Assembly: GCF_052857255.1 (NCBI RefSeq)
Contig: NC_135504.1
Coordinates: 134,528,929 to 134,592,928 of the forward strand
Direction of reading: 5' to 3'
Source of the DNA: Amblyomma americanum
Lineage: Eukaryota > Arthropoda > Arachnida > Ixodida > Ixodidae
Length of the DNA stretch: 64,000 nt
Positions 1 to 11,877 of the stretch are shown here, piece by piece. The notes below the pieces were generated by a model. That model was not told where the DNA came from. It worked only from the letters and a program-made list of their open reading frames with translations, and made no database searches. Numbering within the stretch: position 1 is the stretch's first letter; each line of letters begins with the position of its first letter. Both the position numbers and the translations under genes were made by a program.

Positions 1-1080
1 GTTATATTGATTTTAATTGCGCAAAAGCAGCTTCGACAAAAGCAGCCTTGATTATTATATAGTCGTGGAGTGAAACATAATAAAAGATTAGTGTTTTTAT
101 GGTGTTACAAAGTGTTGATTCGGTCCAAAGAGAGCAAAGCAAGGATAAAAATGATATAAACAGTTAGGCGCTACCTCTATTAGTTGTTGCAGAATGTGTA
201 CCGAAACATGCCCTACAATGGGTGGGAAAGATTGGGCTTACCGTGTCTCCTTAAAAAGCAAAGCACAATATGGCCGGTGTGTGCCTTTTACGTTGAGGCA
301 AGGGTGTGTCATGCAGTGCAGTGGCATTGCAAGACAACAATAATCGTCGGCGATGGCATTCAACTTCAAAAAATTTTCTTCTTGCCCAAGGCAGAAATAT
401 CTTCCATAAAAATTAAGATCATATTAGCTATTTATTAAGCGTTATTATTTATTTTTACTTGGAATGCCTTTCTATAGAAGTTAAGGCTGAATACGCGACA
501 AGTCGGACATTTTTGCAACCTGGGACTTTTTTTACGTTTACTTCCTTTGTTTTATTCGACATCAAACATTTTTACCAAGTAGTACACGTCCTAGAAAGTC
601 GATGAAGGGTTTTGTGATAGCTCACGGGTGTCGCATACGCTTCGTAAAAAAAAAATAAGGTCGTACATTTTGCGTTAAAATAAAGAACTAAAAATTTATA
701 CATGTTCTGCTGGCTGTTTATTCTTGGTTGATACTAAAGCACAGTGTGTGTACATTGTTTGCGAAAAAATTTCGAGCGTAGAAAAAAAATTTTTAATAAC
801 AGCTAGTTTTGAACTCCTGGAAAATTCAGAGCAGTGTCACAAGACAAGTTCTTTTTCTCAAGATATTGGAGGAAATTATTTTCGCCCGTCTGATAAAGGG
901 CGATAAATCTTGGTTAAGAAATCAGGGAGGGTCGCGCGCAAGGTCTGGTACGTTTGGCGCTGCGTTCCCTTACAAAAAAAAATTATGAAGTTTCTGCAGA
1001 ATCTTTATTGCTCATTCGCATCACACAAAACATAATTTCTGTGGTGTTCATGTCGATGTTTGTGTGGAGGCCTTGTCGAA
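1..1080. other. No gene recognised
   Basis: AT-rich sequence with short homopolymers. Small open frames on both strands show no recognisable domain, start context or splice pattern. Nothing is called here. Confidence 0.5.
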
Positions 1081-1280
1081 ACCTTCCAGAAAATTTGCCG
1101 CCGATTGTCTGATGTGCACGTGCTGACTAATTGTCTGATGACGATATGATGCATCCTCTGAGGAGTTTCTGGTGAAGACTTGTGATGATTTTTTGTGGAA
1201 TGTTTCCAGAAAATTTGCCGCCGATTGTCTGATGTGCACGTGCTGACTAATTGTCTGATGAGGATATGATGAATCCATTT
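1081..1280. repeat. Two direct copies of a 120-bp unit
   Basis: The segment from about 1085 to 1150 recurs almost unchanged exactly 120 bases later (1205 to 1270); it includes CTGATGTGCACGTGCTGACT in both copies. The stretch between them is less similar. It adjoins the 26-bp minisatellite and shares its GATG/GATTGT flavour, so both are probably parts of one tandem locus. An open frame crosses it on the minus strand only because the unit length is a multiple of three. Confidence 0.85.
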
Positions 1281-1329
1281 GAGGAATTTTTGTTAACGAT
1301 GTTTTGTGGAAAGTCTGCAGGTAATTTGA

Positions 1330-2012
1330 AGCCGATTTTGTGATGGTGTGAGGCCCGATTTTGTGATGCAGATGTGGTGTCTGATTTTGTGATGTGAATG
1401 TGATGTCTGATTTTGTGATGTGGATGTGATGTCCGATTTTGTGATGTGGATGTGATGTCAGATTTTGGGATGTGGATGTGATGCCTGATTTTGTGATGTG
1501 GATGTGAGGTCCTATTTCCTGATGTGGATGTGATGTCTCATTTCCTGATGTGGATGTGATGTCTCATTTCCTGAGGTGTGTGTGATGTCCGATTTCCTGA
1601 TGTGGATGTGAGGTCCGATTTCCTGATGTGGATGTGATGTCCAATTTTGTGATGTGAATGTGATGTCCGATTTTGTGATGTGGATGTGATGTCCGATTTA
1701 GTGATGCGGATGTGATGTGATTTTCTGATGTGGTTGTGGTGTCCGGTTTCCTGATGTGGATGTGATGTCCGATTTCTTGATGTGGTTGTGATGTCCGATT
1801 ACCTTATGTGGATTCACATCCGATTTTGTCCTATTTCCTGATGTGGATGTGATGTCTGATTTTTAGATTTGGATGTGATTTCCGATTTTGTGATGTGGAT
1901 TTGAGGTCACATTTCCTGGTGTGGATGTTAGCTTCGATTTTGCGGCGTGGATGTGATATCTTATTTTGCGATGTGGATGTGATGTAAAATTTTGCGATGT
2001 GGATGTGATATA
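1330..2012. repeat. 26-bp minisatellite, roughly 26 degenerate copies
   Basis: The unit is close to GTGATGTGGATGTGATGTCC followed by GATTTT. Successive units start 26 bases apart, for example at 1441, 1467 and 1493. Variants with ATTTCCT replace ATTTTGT in the middle of the array, which gives sub-blocks of related units, as expected from unequal exchange. Late units (1860-2010) are more diverged. No coding role is visible. Confidence 0.85.
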
Positions 2013-3384
2013 AGCGCATAACGGTAGTACTAGTGCGGATCTGTATCTTTAATCAACAGTAAAGTACTCCGTGAATGCATCCATATGATCACCAGAAAAT
2101 AGATTAATGCCGCAGAGTACATTGATCGGGTATGAGTTTTGAGAATTTATTTTAAAACGGTAACAAATATCGTTACAAACTGTCCACGATGTCATTTGAT
2201 TTCTCGGGAGACCATGGAGGAAAGGCTGTATCTAAACGGTTGTCCCGACACTCCAGGAAACTTGGAGCATGTGTACCCTGAAAAAATAAAAGCAAAACCA
2301 AGTGTAGAGCAGTTGTAGCATTGCACAAGCTCTGAATTCAGTTTCAAGAAATCAGGTCCTTGCTTTTGGCTCGGATTGTGGTTCAAGATCACAACAACAT
2401 CTATGCAAAGAGGTAATCATGAAAAAGAGTGGAAGAAGCAAAAATGTTCATTTTACTGCCATTACCATTTCACCCATTTAAAAGGAGCACAAAGGAACAT
2501 AGAAACCTAACTGGTTAATGAGTGGAAGAACCAAATGTGCATTTCACATGCCATTACCACCTAATCCATTTACCACAAGTAAACATACAAACTTAACTGA
2601 ATAATACGAAGACAATACGAAGGCACAATTGTCTTCGTATTGCATGCGCCACAGCCGAGAGTTTTAAAGTTCCGATTATCACGAACTTTTCCAAAATGCA
2701 GCACGATACCCTGCAGGTTATAACATTTCGGGTGCTTTCTTTTAGCCACTTAATCTCTGACAAAAAAAGAGGAAAAATGGAGAAACTAATGAATGCAAAG
2801 AAATGTTACAATGTATCAATTACTTACATTCTTTAAATTTACTTGAGATGACACTAAAATGCCCCAGTACACATTTTCGTCATTGAAGTGTAAACTCTGA
2901 CTTGCCTTAAGACTGCTCAGCAATGCTCCGACCGCAGAGGCCACTATGCTGAACGTTTTGTGGTAGTTGGTGCAGACTATTATTCATTCTTTCAATCTTC
3001 GCTGCCTCCAGGCGCAATAGTAATTTAAAATTAGCAATCCGATGTTCTCATTAGCCGCAGATGGCCGGAAGAAATAACGGTTGAACTACTTTTAAGCTGC
3101 AGTCGACCGCTGGCAAAGAGTTGGGTCAGTCTAGAACTGCTTCCGGCAACGGTGAAAACGAGCTTTACTGGCAGAATCATTGCCACAAAAACTGCAGGAA
3201 AGCTGTTTTTCTGGCATCCTGAGTAGACAATGAGAAGGCGAATTTCGGCCCGGAATTTCAGCTGACCGCCAGCAGAACATTCTATCTTTGCTTAAGGCAT
3301 GCTCTTGAAGAGTTACAAATATTTCATTTGTCTATATTGCATGTTAGCTCGAACTTTTGCTCACCTTTACATCATTTGTTAACC
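2013..3384. other. No gene recognised
   Basis: Intergenic-looking sequence without a recognisable domain or repeat, apart from the small palindrome annotated at 2603-2641. Confidence 0.5.
2603..2641. repeat. Perfect 14-bp inverted repeat (hairpin)
   Basis: AATACGAAGACAAT at 2603-2616 is mirrored by ATTGTCTTCGTATT at 2628-2641 with an 11-base loop. No T-run follows, so a terminator role is not suggested. Confidence 0.7.
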
Positions 3385-3555
3385 TCATGCGCCCACCTAA
3401 TTTTCTGCCGCCCCGTGCTACGCTTTTCTTCCTTAAGAATCAAAGAATTTAGCAGGGGTCAAGTGGATGCAGCTAGCATAGGACCGGGTTAATTGGAGGA
3501 ATATGTGAGAGGCTTTCGCCGTGGAGTGGGTATAGTCCGGCAGATGACGATGATA
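3385..3555. mobile_element. Two opposed fragments of RTE-type LINE 3' ends
   Basis: Bases 3385-3440 match the minus-strand form of the RTE 3' coding end seen at 29150-29200 (the CGCCCACCTAA..TTCTGCCGCC stretch). Bases 3452-3553 match the plus-strand form (GGGTTAATTGGA, GTGGAGTGGGTATAGTC, then a GATGATGAT-like tail). The two pieces point toward opposite strands and abut at about 3445. Both are diverged, so this is old. It sits just downstream of the candidate minus-strand host gene. Confidence 0.7.
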
Positions 3556-3836
3556 TCCCTTATCCGAGCGGTCACTCTGCTGTCGGTGTCGAGGGTTAAC
3601 CTCCACTCATCGCGATTTACTCGCTCAAGCCGTTAGCCAGTAGCAATGTTTTGTTCATCGTATGTCCACATTGCTAACCATTCCTGAAAAAAAATGGTTG
3701 TCTACTTCCTTCAACATTGAATTTATGTTCTTTCTCAGGCAAGCAGCATGCTTTGTTCGCCATATATTATAGCGTTAAAGGTTACCGAAGCAAAATAGGT
3801 GAAGAGAATGTTGGGGATGACGAAAACTACACTTAC

Positions 3837-4227
3837 TTTTTGTCTCTTGGTTGGCGGCTGCGTTCCGCTCTCGGTCACGGTCTCGGGAGTGTTCGGGACG
3901 GCGCCTACTTCTGCTTCCAGAGCAAGCCGCGTTCTTTGCCGCTCCATTGCGCGCTCCGTGCCTGCATTTCATGCGAAGCACTAAATTATGACAGAGTCAT
4001 TCACAAATGTGACCAAAAAGTAAATGATGACACTTACCGAACCCCAGAAGGGTTGCCGACGCTGGTGGCTGGCTGGCTTCCCATTCAACCATCACCATAA
4101 TGCCCCGCAGTTCTTCTATGGCGCTTTCTTTTGCTAGAAGCTGCATACCAACGTCAGCGTCTAAGGCGCGGATCGGGTACACATCCCATTTTTCTTCTTC
4201 TTGCCATTTTACAAACACGTTCGCCAT
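3837..4227 (-). CDS. Candidate host gene 5' end: two spliced coding exons (BEN-like tick family?)
   Basis: Proposed exon 1 is 4227-4038 and exon 2 is 3961-3837, separated by a 76-bp intron. Exon 1 starts at an ATG in the context CAAAATGGCGAAC and encodes MANVFVKWQEEEKWDVYP, an acidic stretch and VEWEASQPPASATLLGFG, then stops at the donor TTCG|GTAAGTG. Exon 2 follows the acceptor AAATGCAG, keeps the frame (one base plus two), and encodes MERQRTRLALEAEVG, a Thr/Pro-rich stretch and the basic TKRQK before another GTAAGTG donor. An acceptor with a T8 tract lies at 3684-3696; its exon would give only 16 codons before a stop, so exon 3 is unsure. A different acceptor (TAATTTAG) would put exon 2 in another open frame. 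The W-rich start followed by a KRQK patch resembles N-termini I associate with expanded BEN-domain-like proteins of ticks. That is recollection, and no BEN domain itself is present here. Confidence 0.5.
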
Positions 4228-4380
4228 TTTGGAACGGGAGTGGCTGGACTCCAACTGAACTGTTGTCACTCTAGCAAACGAAGCCTGGCTCGAAAAAACG
4301 CGACGGAGTCACAATCACGTGACGGGTGTGACGTAGCGTGTCGCGGGAGTGGGGAGGGGTTGATGCGCAGTCACATGACA
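4216..4380 (-). promoter_or_regulatory. Putative TATA-less promoter of the candidate host gene
   Basis: On the minus strand the start codon overlaps AAAATGGCG, the form of YY1 initiator elements that often span an ATG. Upstream lie TGACGT- and CACGTG-type sites (near 4315-4335) and CpG-rich sequence without a TATA box. This matches a housekeeping-style arthropod promoter, but the assignment is inference. Confidence 0.35.
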
Positions 4381-5144
4381 AGAACTGCGGTGTACGAACT
4401 ACCCTACCGGTTCTGGGAGCTCAGAGCGCCCTTTTTTCTTTTTTTTTCTTTTAGAAAGGGGGTGGGAAGGCGAGCGAGCTTTCTCCTCTCAAGGCTAGAA
4501 GCGAGAGGGGATCTGTGTACACTTTCATGCTATCTGTTCCGGCTCCCGCTTTCCATTCACAACGACGTTCTCCAGTCTCCCCACCAAGCTAAGAAAACCG
4601 TAGCGTCACCGAACAGAAGCTTCTCGCATTGATTTACGAGACGTCCATGGGACCCGCCTGATTCTTCAGCGGGTCCGCGTCCACGGCCCATGCAGTACAA
4701 CCTAAAACGCGCACTGCCTGTGTGCATGCCGAGAGGAGCCTGCACCTAGAAAGCTGGCAGCGATAGCAAGAAAAGCAACCAAGCTGAAGAAGCGCAGAAG
4801 GATACGCGGATATGCTTCAAAGTGGAAGAAAAAGGAGGGGAGAGGTAGGAGGGTGGCTGTGAGCATGCAGAAGGAGAGGACTTGGTCGGTCTGGCAATGA
4901 TGGAACGAAAGTATCAAAAAAGACGGATATAAGGGAAAAGGAAGATGTGTTGCTAGGTTTTATGGCAACTATAATGAAAGATTAAAAAAGAAACAAAAGA
5001 CGGAATAAACGCACATTGTAAGAGGTGCACGGCGAGGTCCGGGAACGAGATACAAGAACAGACATGCAATTAAAGTTAGCGACTACAGTATTTCCCGATC
5101 AGTTTAACCCAGACGCCAAGATATTTAATCCTAGTGCCGCTGAG
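4381..5144. other. No gene recognised
   Basis: CpG-containing sequence grading into AT-rich sequence. Open frames on both strands overlap each other without recognisable domains. Confidence 0.45.
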
Positions 5145-7737
5145 TTATTAATATTATTAATAATAATAATAATATATAATGTGTTTTTCCTTTGTTGCAC
5201 CGAACGGAGCAGCCGCTAAAAATCTGCTTCCAAGAGCAGCTTGACAGGGCGGCTGCCCTGATATTTGACAGCAGACAATAAGCCACGCTTACATAAATGA
5301 ATAACTATTGAACATTAGTGGTTTATTTAAATGAATAAATAAAAAAGCAACAAAACGAATGTTGCCAGCCACGGCAATTGCTATCTAATATCTTAACCAC
5401 CGCAGCTGCAGCCGGCGGAGATTGAACAGAATTGTAAAGGGGGGTACAAAAACACACCAAGCTAAGTCAGGGAAAATACTTAACAGTAACACGGAGGAAC
5501 ACGTCACAAGAGGGAATACTGTTTCGCCAGGAATATATACTAACATAAACATATCACGGATTAATTTAAAGAGGGGAAGTGCGAAATTTTAGCTGCTATT
5601 GATTGAGTATTGATTTAATAAGTTAGGAAGCCTGAAGCGAAACATCTGCCCGCCATAGTTTGTCGCGGACCCCGTAACGTGCCAACACTCTGAGTTGTGG
5701 GTGTCGTATGTTTTTATGTAGTCTTGCAGCGCCGCTATGAGTGCTAATGTGTTCTTTTTAGTGATGCCTTGTTTTTATATTCGCAAAAGCCTGTACTTAC
5801 AAAAAGGTGTCATTTTAATCATTCTAGCTGCTTAAACATTGGTCCTGTGTGCGTTACATATTGGTCCTGCATGCGCGAGCTATGATGCTTTATAAATTAA
5901 TCTGGAAGCTCTTTTTTGAAGCATTACTTTGTGCTGTCTTCTGCTGTTCTTCTTGCTCCTACTAATGAGCAATAGTTAAGAGATGAAAAGAGTGAATTAT
6001 AATGGAGAATGTTAATGGAAAGCGGAAATACTGAGCAGTCACGGCGTAAGCAACCAATTGTCCGTGCTACTTTCTGTCGACTAAGTATTCTATGTCAATT
6101 TCCAACTAAGTTCCGCAGAGGATGCAGCTCCAGTGCTTTATTTCTGGTAGTGGAAGACAACGGCCTTTGCTTTAATGACATTAAGTTTGTGCTGTTTTGC
6201 AAGCCTAATGGTCAATTTCGACCAAGGTTGTGTTAGCAGTTTTAGTGGCCCTATGCCTGAATGACCAGAAAAAAAACGGTCTGCCGTCGTCAGCAGAAAT
6301 AATGTATTTCGCAGCTGAATATATGTGGTACAATATCAATGATGTAGAGAATGAAAAGAAGGGGTCCTAAAAGACTGCCTTGTGGAACACCCGGGATGAC
6401 GGGCCAGACTGCGGAGGAGAGACCATTCATTTCTACATACTGCGCCCTATTGGCTGTTTAAGAACATGTTAAAGAGTGGGCTGTGCCACGTATGCCATAC
6501 CTGTCTTGTTTATTGAATAACGTTTTGTAACTGATGTTGTCGAAAGCTTTCGAAAAATCCATGAATATGCCTATAACGATTTTTTTTTCTTGAAAATTAT
6601 CTAGTATGTGTACTATTTTTGAGTGAGAAGGCCCAGTAGACAATAATTCGTAAAACCGAATAGAGCGGAATTAAAAATTTTGTGATTAATAAATTACATG
6701 CATGCACGCGTGAGAATTGCCTTTTACAAACCCTTTTGAGAGGTTAGGTAGGATATATATTGGGCGATAGTAAGGTCTTTTTTTATCGCTTTTTTTTTAA
6801 ATACTGCCAACCTCTCAGACTGCTCGTTGCGTTTGAATACGTCTTGTTAAACATGAGTTGAAAATCTGCCAGGCAGTTCGATATATCGAGAATAACAAAT
6901 TTTACTGGCTTTACCTGAACACCTGCACCTCCCACAGATTTGCTATTGTTAAGACGGTTGCACCGCCAAAACCTCGCCATCTGAAATTAGATTAAAAATA
7001 TGATTGAGTTCCCGTGTGAATAATTGCTCAGTAGTACCTATTCGCAAGATATTGAAGCCAGGGCAATAGAAGAAAAAAATCATTGAAAGCGTTATTTCCC
7101 TCAACATCTACGCCACCGGAAGTTTGGTAATTGGTTGTGGTATATATTTCCTAGATTAGTTTACAATATATTACAGGTCACGTCACTATCATAATACTGT
7201 TGCTTTGCAACTCGAAGCTGCTTTGTAACTTTGTTTCTAAACGATCTGAGGGTTTTCAACGCGTCTAGACATTTCGTTTTTAGTGGCTGTACATTTTGTC
7301 GCCTTTTTTATCCGGTTCAGTAGTGCATTGCTGATCCCAGGCTTACGATCTCGACGTAGGCGATTATGTATCGTGTAGGGTGTCTCAATATTATGGTAAA
7401 TTCATCGTGCGCTGCTCCAGGATTCGTTTCATTGAAAAATTCGCTGCAGTCTTTTTAAATTAGGTGCACGGTTAGCAAGCATAAAATATGCAGGTGATCG
7501 CTAATTGTTAGACTGATTACTGCAGAAGTTAAGTGATCTTGGTTATAATTTCTATTGAAAAGATCTAACAATGTCTCTGTTTCTTTTGATACTCTCATTG
7601 GGTCAATTGTAGTATTCCTACAGCACTGAACATTGAACAGCCTGTCTAATTTCCGCGTTGCAATGCTAGCGGTTTGACTAGAGCTTAATATTAGGTCACC
7701 ACCAGGAACAATACTGAATTTGTAATTATTCACAAAT
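5145..7737 (-). mobile_element. CR1/Jockey-group LINE, 5' truncated (LINE D)
   Basis: Reading 7737 to 5145 there is an endonuclease C-terminus ending in the motif ISLTISDHLHIL (about 7480). An RT follows: the motif A region GIFMDFSKAFDNIS (about 6560), GVPQGSLLGPLLFILY (about 6385) and a degraded ADD box near 6290. Then come a C-terminal region with RTIGCLRRDCSVFPLS (about 6020) and LNYCSLVGA, GPMFKQLE and KQGITKKNTL blocks down to about 5650. Frameshifts and stops interrupt every block, so it is dead. The 3' untranslated part ends in a TTATTA-type microsatellite at 5145-5180. Its last 100 bases resemble 22588-22700. The 5' cut lies inside the endonuclease. Confidence 0.85.
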
Positions 7738-10099
7738 TAAAGAAGAGAATCCAGAAAGGAAATAAAACACTCATATTGGCAGAGGGATGGCGCAATAGCA
7801 CACAATAAACACATATAAGCCGAATAGGAGCGTGTCTAATAGCAGGCGTTGACAACACAAAATTCATCAAGAAGTTCACATTGTAATTCGTTTTTGACGA
7901 AACAGCGATACGCCACCACCTCGTTTACCTGGCGATTCAAGCTATATCTCTTGAAATATAGTATATGCCAAATAACTCGTCCTCCAGCTCTACACCTATG
8001 TTTCCGCGAACATACGAGCACGAATCGGCAACATCTCCTCAGAAAGAAAACATTCGATATGATATTGCTTCCTTCTTCGTGAACGCACGGTCAAATTAAC
8101 TATGTTTAAAGATTGCTGGGAATTCCCGCAAATAAAAACGAGATCTGATGTACAGAATGGGCTTTGCAGAAAAGAGGCATTAGAGACTACACATATTTAG
8201 AACAGGGTGACGCCACCACCGTCTAGTGTCATAAAAGCGCGCTAAATTCATGAAGCGTACTTTGTTTGTTTGCATGGCGATACTTGTTATAGCACTGGGA
8301 ACAGGGGGGCCACAGAGCGCAGATGCAGGACAATAACGCTCCCCCCCCCCCGTAATTGTCCTGCGTCTGCGCACTGGCTTCCCGCTATTACCCTATGAAA
8401 ATGATGGTGATAATGAAATGTTTTAACCCAATCGATAGCGTCGCCCTATTCTAAAGGTTAAATGAAAAGCAGACAATAACTAGACAAATGTCGAAATGGC
8501 TTCCACATCATGAGTTCGCAAGTTTTATGACATCCTCTGCGCTACGTACGGATGAGAACAGCAGTGTCAAATACACGTCGGCCGGGTATTATACCGTCCA
8601 GCACATGGTGAGAGTGCGCGAAAGTGATAGCCATTACGCACCGGCACTGAAGTGCAGCTCGCACTGTGGCATATCGCCTTTTTATGGTCCTAACTGCAGC
8701 TAGCTGTTACTCTGAATAGACCGAGTCATTTCGTAGAATGAATTGAAAGTCGTGAAAATGTCCTTTCATAATGAAACTTGCTCCATGCCACGCGACAATT
8801 CGTTATGACGCATATGCATTTCATAATCAACATCATAGCTATGGTTGCAAAAACGACATGGCATGATTCTAAAGTCACGTGAGCCAAGAGAAATGACTCC
8901 GCCAAAACCTTTCCTGTAAAGGATAGCCGTATTGCCCAGGGAAGACTATGTCATTGCCGATACCAATCTTGTTGGGTCGCTAAAGACCCTCATCTTTCCT
9001 TAAAATCACGTGACTATAGCGTTTCGAAACATCTCTAGTCTTCTAATACTCGAAATTAACAGAGACATTCGATACCATTATTATAAGGGGGGAAAATCCG
9101 CATCCTTTCGAAGTTTAATAGTATCATGAGTCATCATTAAACTACCTAGTCGTAGCAACAGCCTTATTAGGTTCGAAGTAAAATTTCGTCTGCACACCCC
9201 TCGTAATTAAGCTGAGAATGCATGACGCTAGGTTGCAAGTGATACATAGTCATGTGACAGGACTACCAGCAAGTCACAGGCACTTTGTCTTAGTCATCAC
9301 CATAGCACGGTGTCGCACATCTTATCGCGGTACATGTGTGATGCCATGGTGCGAACTGCGACACTGCCGTTATGTAATAGCTGACAGCATCGCGCGCTTT
9401 ATACACCGGCTCCTTCGGTTGACGTGCACGGTGGTATAAATACCCATCCCGTTGTAGTAGACCAAAAAAGTGATGATCATAATTATCATGTGATCATTAG
9501 GTCTCTCTACGTTAAATACAACTCGTCGATAACGCATCTTCGAAATTTGTAGACCGCGACTAACTCTGGGCGGGACGGTGGTGGGAAAATGCCACTCTCT
9601 CGCTTGAGTTAATTTGTGTGGCGCCTAGATTAAATTGGTTTGCAGTTCTATTAAATACTTTTGCGCTTGGGTAAAGTTCAGCGAGAAATACTGCAAAGGT
9701 GATGCAGCTTGGAAGAGAATAGGTGAAAGTGTTCATAGATTGCTAGCTAGTGTCAGCATGCCGCCGACTAACATATTGCTCGCCCAGCCAAAGGAAAAAC
9801 ATTCCTTCGATTCGTTGCGCTGACTGCTTCGACGCTCGGACTGAATGCACTTTCTCCGAATTAGTGGCCGGAGGAATGCAGACTCCGACGTGAGCGCACC
9901 GCGCCTGCGAAAAAAAGAGAAACCAGTTGTGGCACCCGGACATGCCAGAAACACCGATTGTACACAAAAAAGGGGAGGACCCCCCACTCCGAAGGGAAGA
10001 GAAACTCACGCGGCCGAAAAAAGAATGGACGGAAGGGAGACAGCGAGACAGGTGGACACCGAGTGGAGGTAAAAAGCTGTGCTACCGGGAAAAGGAGGA
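7738..10099. other. No gene recognised
   Basis: Long unassigned stretch with a C10 homopolymer at 8341-8350. A TATAAATA box at 9433 has no recognisable coding sequence downstream. Open frames from 9640 to 10100 on both strands overlap each other. Confidence 0.45.
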
Positions 10100-11437
10100 G
10101 GATGAGGCAATTGACGACTATTAATAATTTTCTTAGAGTGCTGGATAACTCGGGACAGATTAATGTTATTTTTTTGGATATGGCTAAAGCTTTTGATAAG
10201 GTGGCTCATTCAAAGCTCATTTATAAATTACAGTTACGTGGTATTCCGTTTTATCTTATTGAATTGGTCAGAGCATATTTAAGTGGTAGAGCTCAGTGTG
10301 TTGATGTGAATGGTACTCTTTCTGAATCCCTTCCTGTTACTTCCGGTGTTCCCCAGGGTAGTGTGTTAGGGCCTTTGCTGTTTTTATATATATAAATGAT
10401 TTAATTGATACCATTCCTCCGTCTGTGTAATTAAGATTGTTCGCAGATGACTGCGTTGTATATAAAGAAATAACATCAATTGGAGACCATCAATTGCTCC
10501 AAAAACCTTTGCTCAAAATATGTAACCTGGTGTAAGGAATGGAACATGGATTTAAATATAGATAAGAGTGTACTTCTCAGAGTTACGAGAAAACGTGTTA
10601 GTCATTATCAATACTACCTTCACCGCAGCCACATTAGAGAGGTTTCACAACATAAATACCTAGGAATTACTCTTAACAACCGATTAACCTGGGGCACTCA
10701 TATTTCTGAGATCTGTTCAGCCGCTTTCTCTAAGCTTTGTTTCTTGCGACGTAAATTAAAACATACTCCTAAAAATATTAAGCTTCTGGCTTACAGAATA
10801 GTTGTCAGGTCCAAACTTGAATACGCTTCTAAAATTTGGGACCCGCACACCAAGAACGATTTTTATCAATTAGAGCTCATCCAGAGGAAGGCAGTACTTC
10901 TCATTTTTCATAAATATAGAATGTATGACTCTCCGACACAGCTCATGAAAGACAATAACATTCCGTCTCTGCGTACACGCAGAAAGTTAACCGTATTTCT
11001 TTCCTTCATAAAATTATAGCTGGTAAGCTTAGCATTTCTCCCCTTCATTCCTCATGCACTCCACTGCTCGAAGGACCTCGCCATAGTAGGGAGCACTCCT
11101 TACCGCCTCTTTTTGCCAAAACAAACGCATTTAAGCAGTGTTTTCCCTCAAACAATAGCAGATTGGAACGCACTGCCTGAATCGATTTTAACTCTCCTAA
11201 CGTGGAACAGGCGCTGAAAACTTTTTTGCTCAACTAAAAAGGAAGTTACTATTTTTTCTCCTTTTTCGAGCATGTATTTTTTCTCTTGCCATGTTCATTT
11301 TTTGGTTTCGTTTTTGCTGTGTGTCACGCGAAATGTTTTCACGTGGTGTTGTGATTTGTGTTTTTTCATGCCCCTCCTGCTTGGGCCAATGCTGGCCTGC
11401 AGTATTTTGGAATAAATAAATAAATAAATAAATAAAA
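10100..11437 (+). mobile_element. CR1-like LINE, 5' truncated, RT and 3' tail
   Basis: The RT begins mid-domain with QINVIFLDMAKAFDKVAHSK (motif A, about 10155), then VTSGVPQGSVLGPLLF (about 10340), LFADDCVVYK (motif C, about 10440) and a conserved end: HKYLGITLNNRLTWGTHI, KLEYASKIWDPHT and LELIQRKAVLLIF. A stop near 10395 and a frame change break it. The 3' part ends CCTCCTGCTTGGGCC, TGGCCTGCAGTATTTTG, then (AATA)n at 11411-11437. The minus-strand element at 39350-40850 has the same 3' end, so the two belong to one family. No clear target duplication was found, as is usual for CR1. Confidence 0.9.
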
Positions 11438-11465
11438 AGATGCACACAAACGCACACTAAAGCTC

Positions 11466-11877
11466 AAACTTGATGGACACATCCTAGGCCTACGGCGGAG
11501 TGGCTGCGCGCCCAGCGTCGCGCCGCGACGGGCGTAGAAAAAAGGCATCCACCTCCATGCTCCCTATGCTGGCGCGTTCCCCCTCTCGTGCCGACCGAAG
11601 GAATTTCAAGCGTGAAGAAAGAGAATTTGGAGGGCTCAGAAAGGACAACTTATACCGCGAAGAAAACTTCCAGGGACCTGAGAGAGCTTCAAGCCATGAA
11701 GAAAAGAGTCCCCGAGAGCCACGCGGTCCTCCTATTGTTGTAAATCGGACCCCTCTTCAGACGTGCCCGCAAGCGCCTGTGTGCGCGTCGCCCTTTGCGC
11801 ACGCGCAGACAGAATCCAGCGTACTCCCGTGCGCGTAGGCGCTCCGCCGGTACGCGTAGGATGTGTCCATCGAGTTT
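11466..11877. mobile_element. Short TIR element (MITE-like), 412 bp
   Basis: The left end 11466-11486 and the inverted right end 11857-11877 match at 20 of 21 bases; the core GATGGACACATCCTA is perfect. The match continues weakly into TACGGCGGAG versus TACCGGCGGAG. The interior is GC-rich with repeated CGCGCAGGCG-like words. No transposase is present. No flanking duplication could be fixed, so the superfamily is open. Confidence 0.65.

Noticed and set aside
1330..2012. CRISPR array
   Set aside because: The units are contiguous and degenerate with no unique spacers, and the context is eukaryotic.
2603..2641. Intrinsic terminator
   Set aside because: There is a perfect stem but no T-run, and the genome is eukaryotic.
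9425..9445. TATA-box promoter (GGTATAAATACCC)
   Set aside because: No recognisable coding sequence follows, and AT-rich words of this kind are expected by chance.
9635..9823. MADF-like exon (KYCKGDAAWKRIGESV after a TTTGCAG acceptor)
   Set aside because: The resemblance is a dozen residues and does not continue into the rest of a MADF domain; no partner exon was found.
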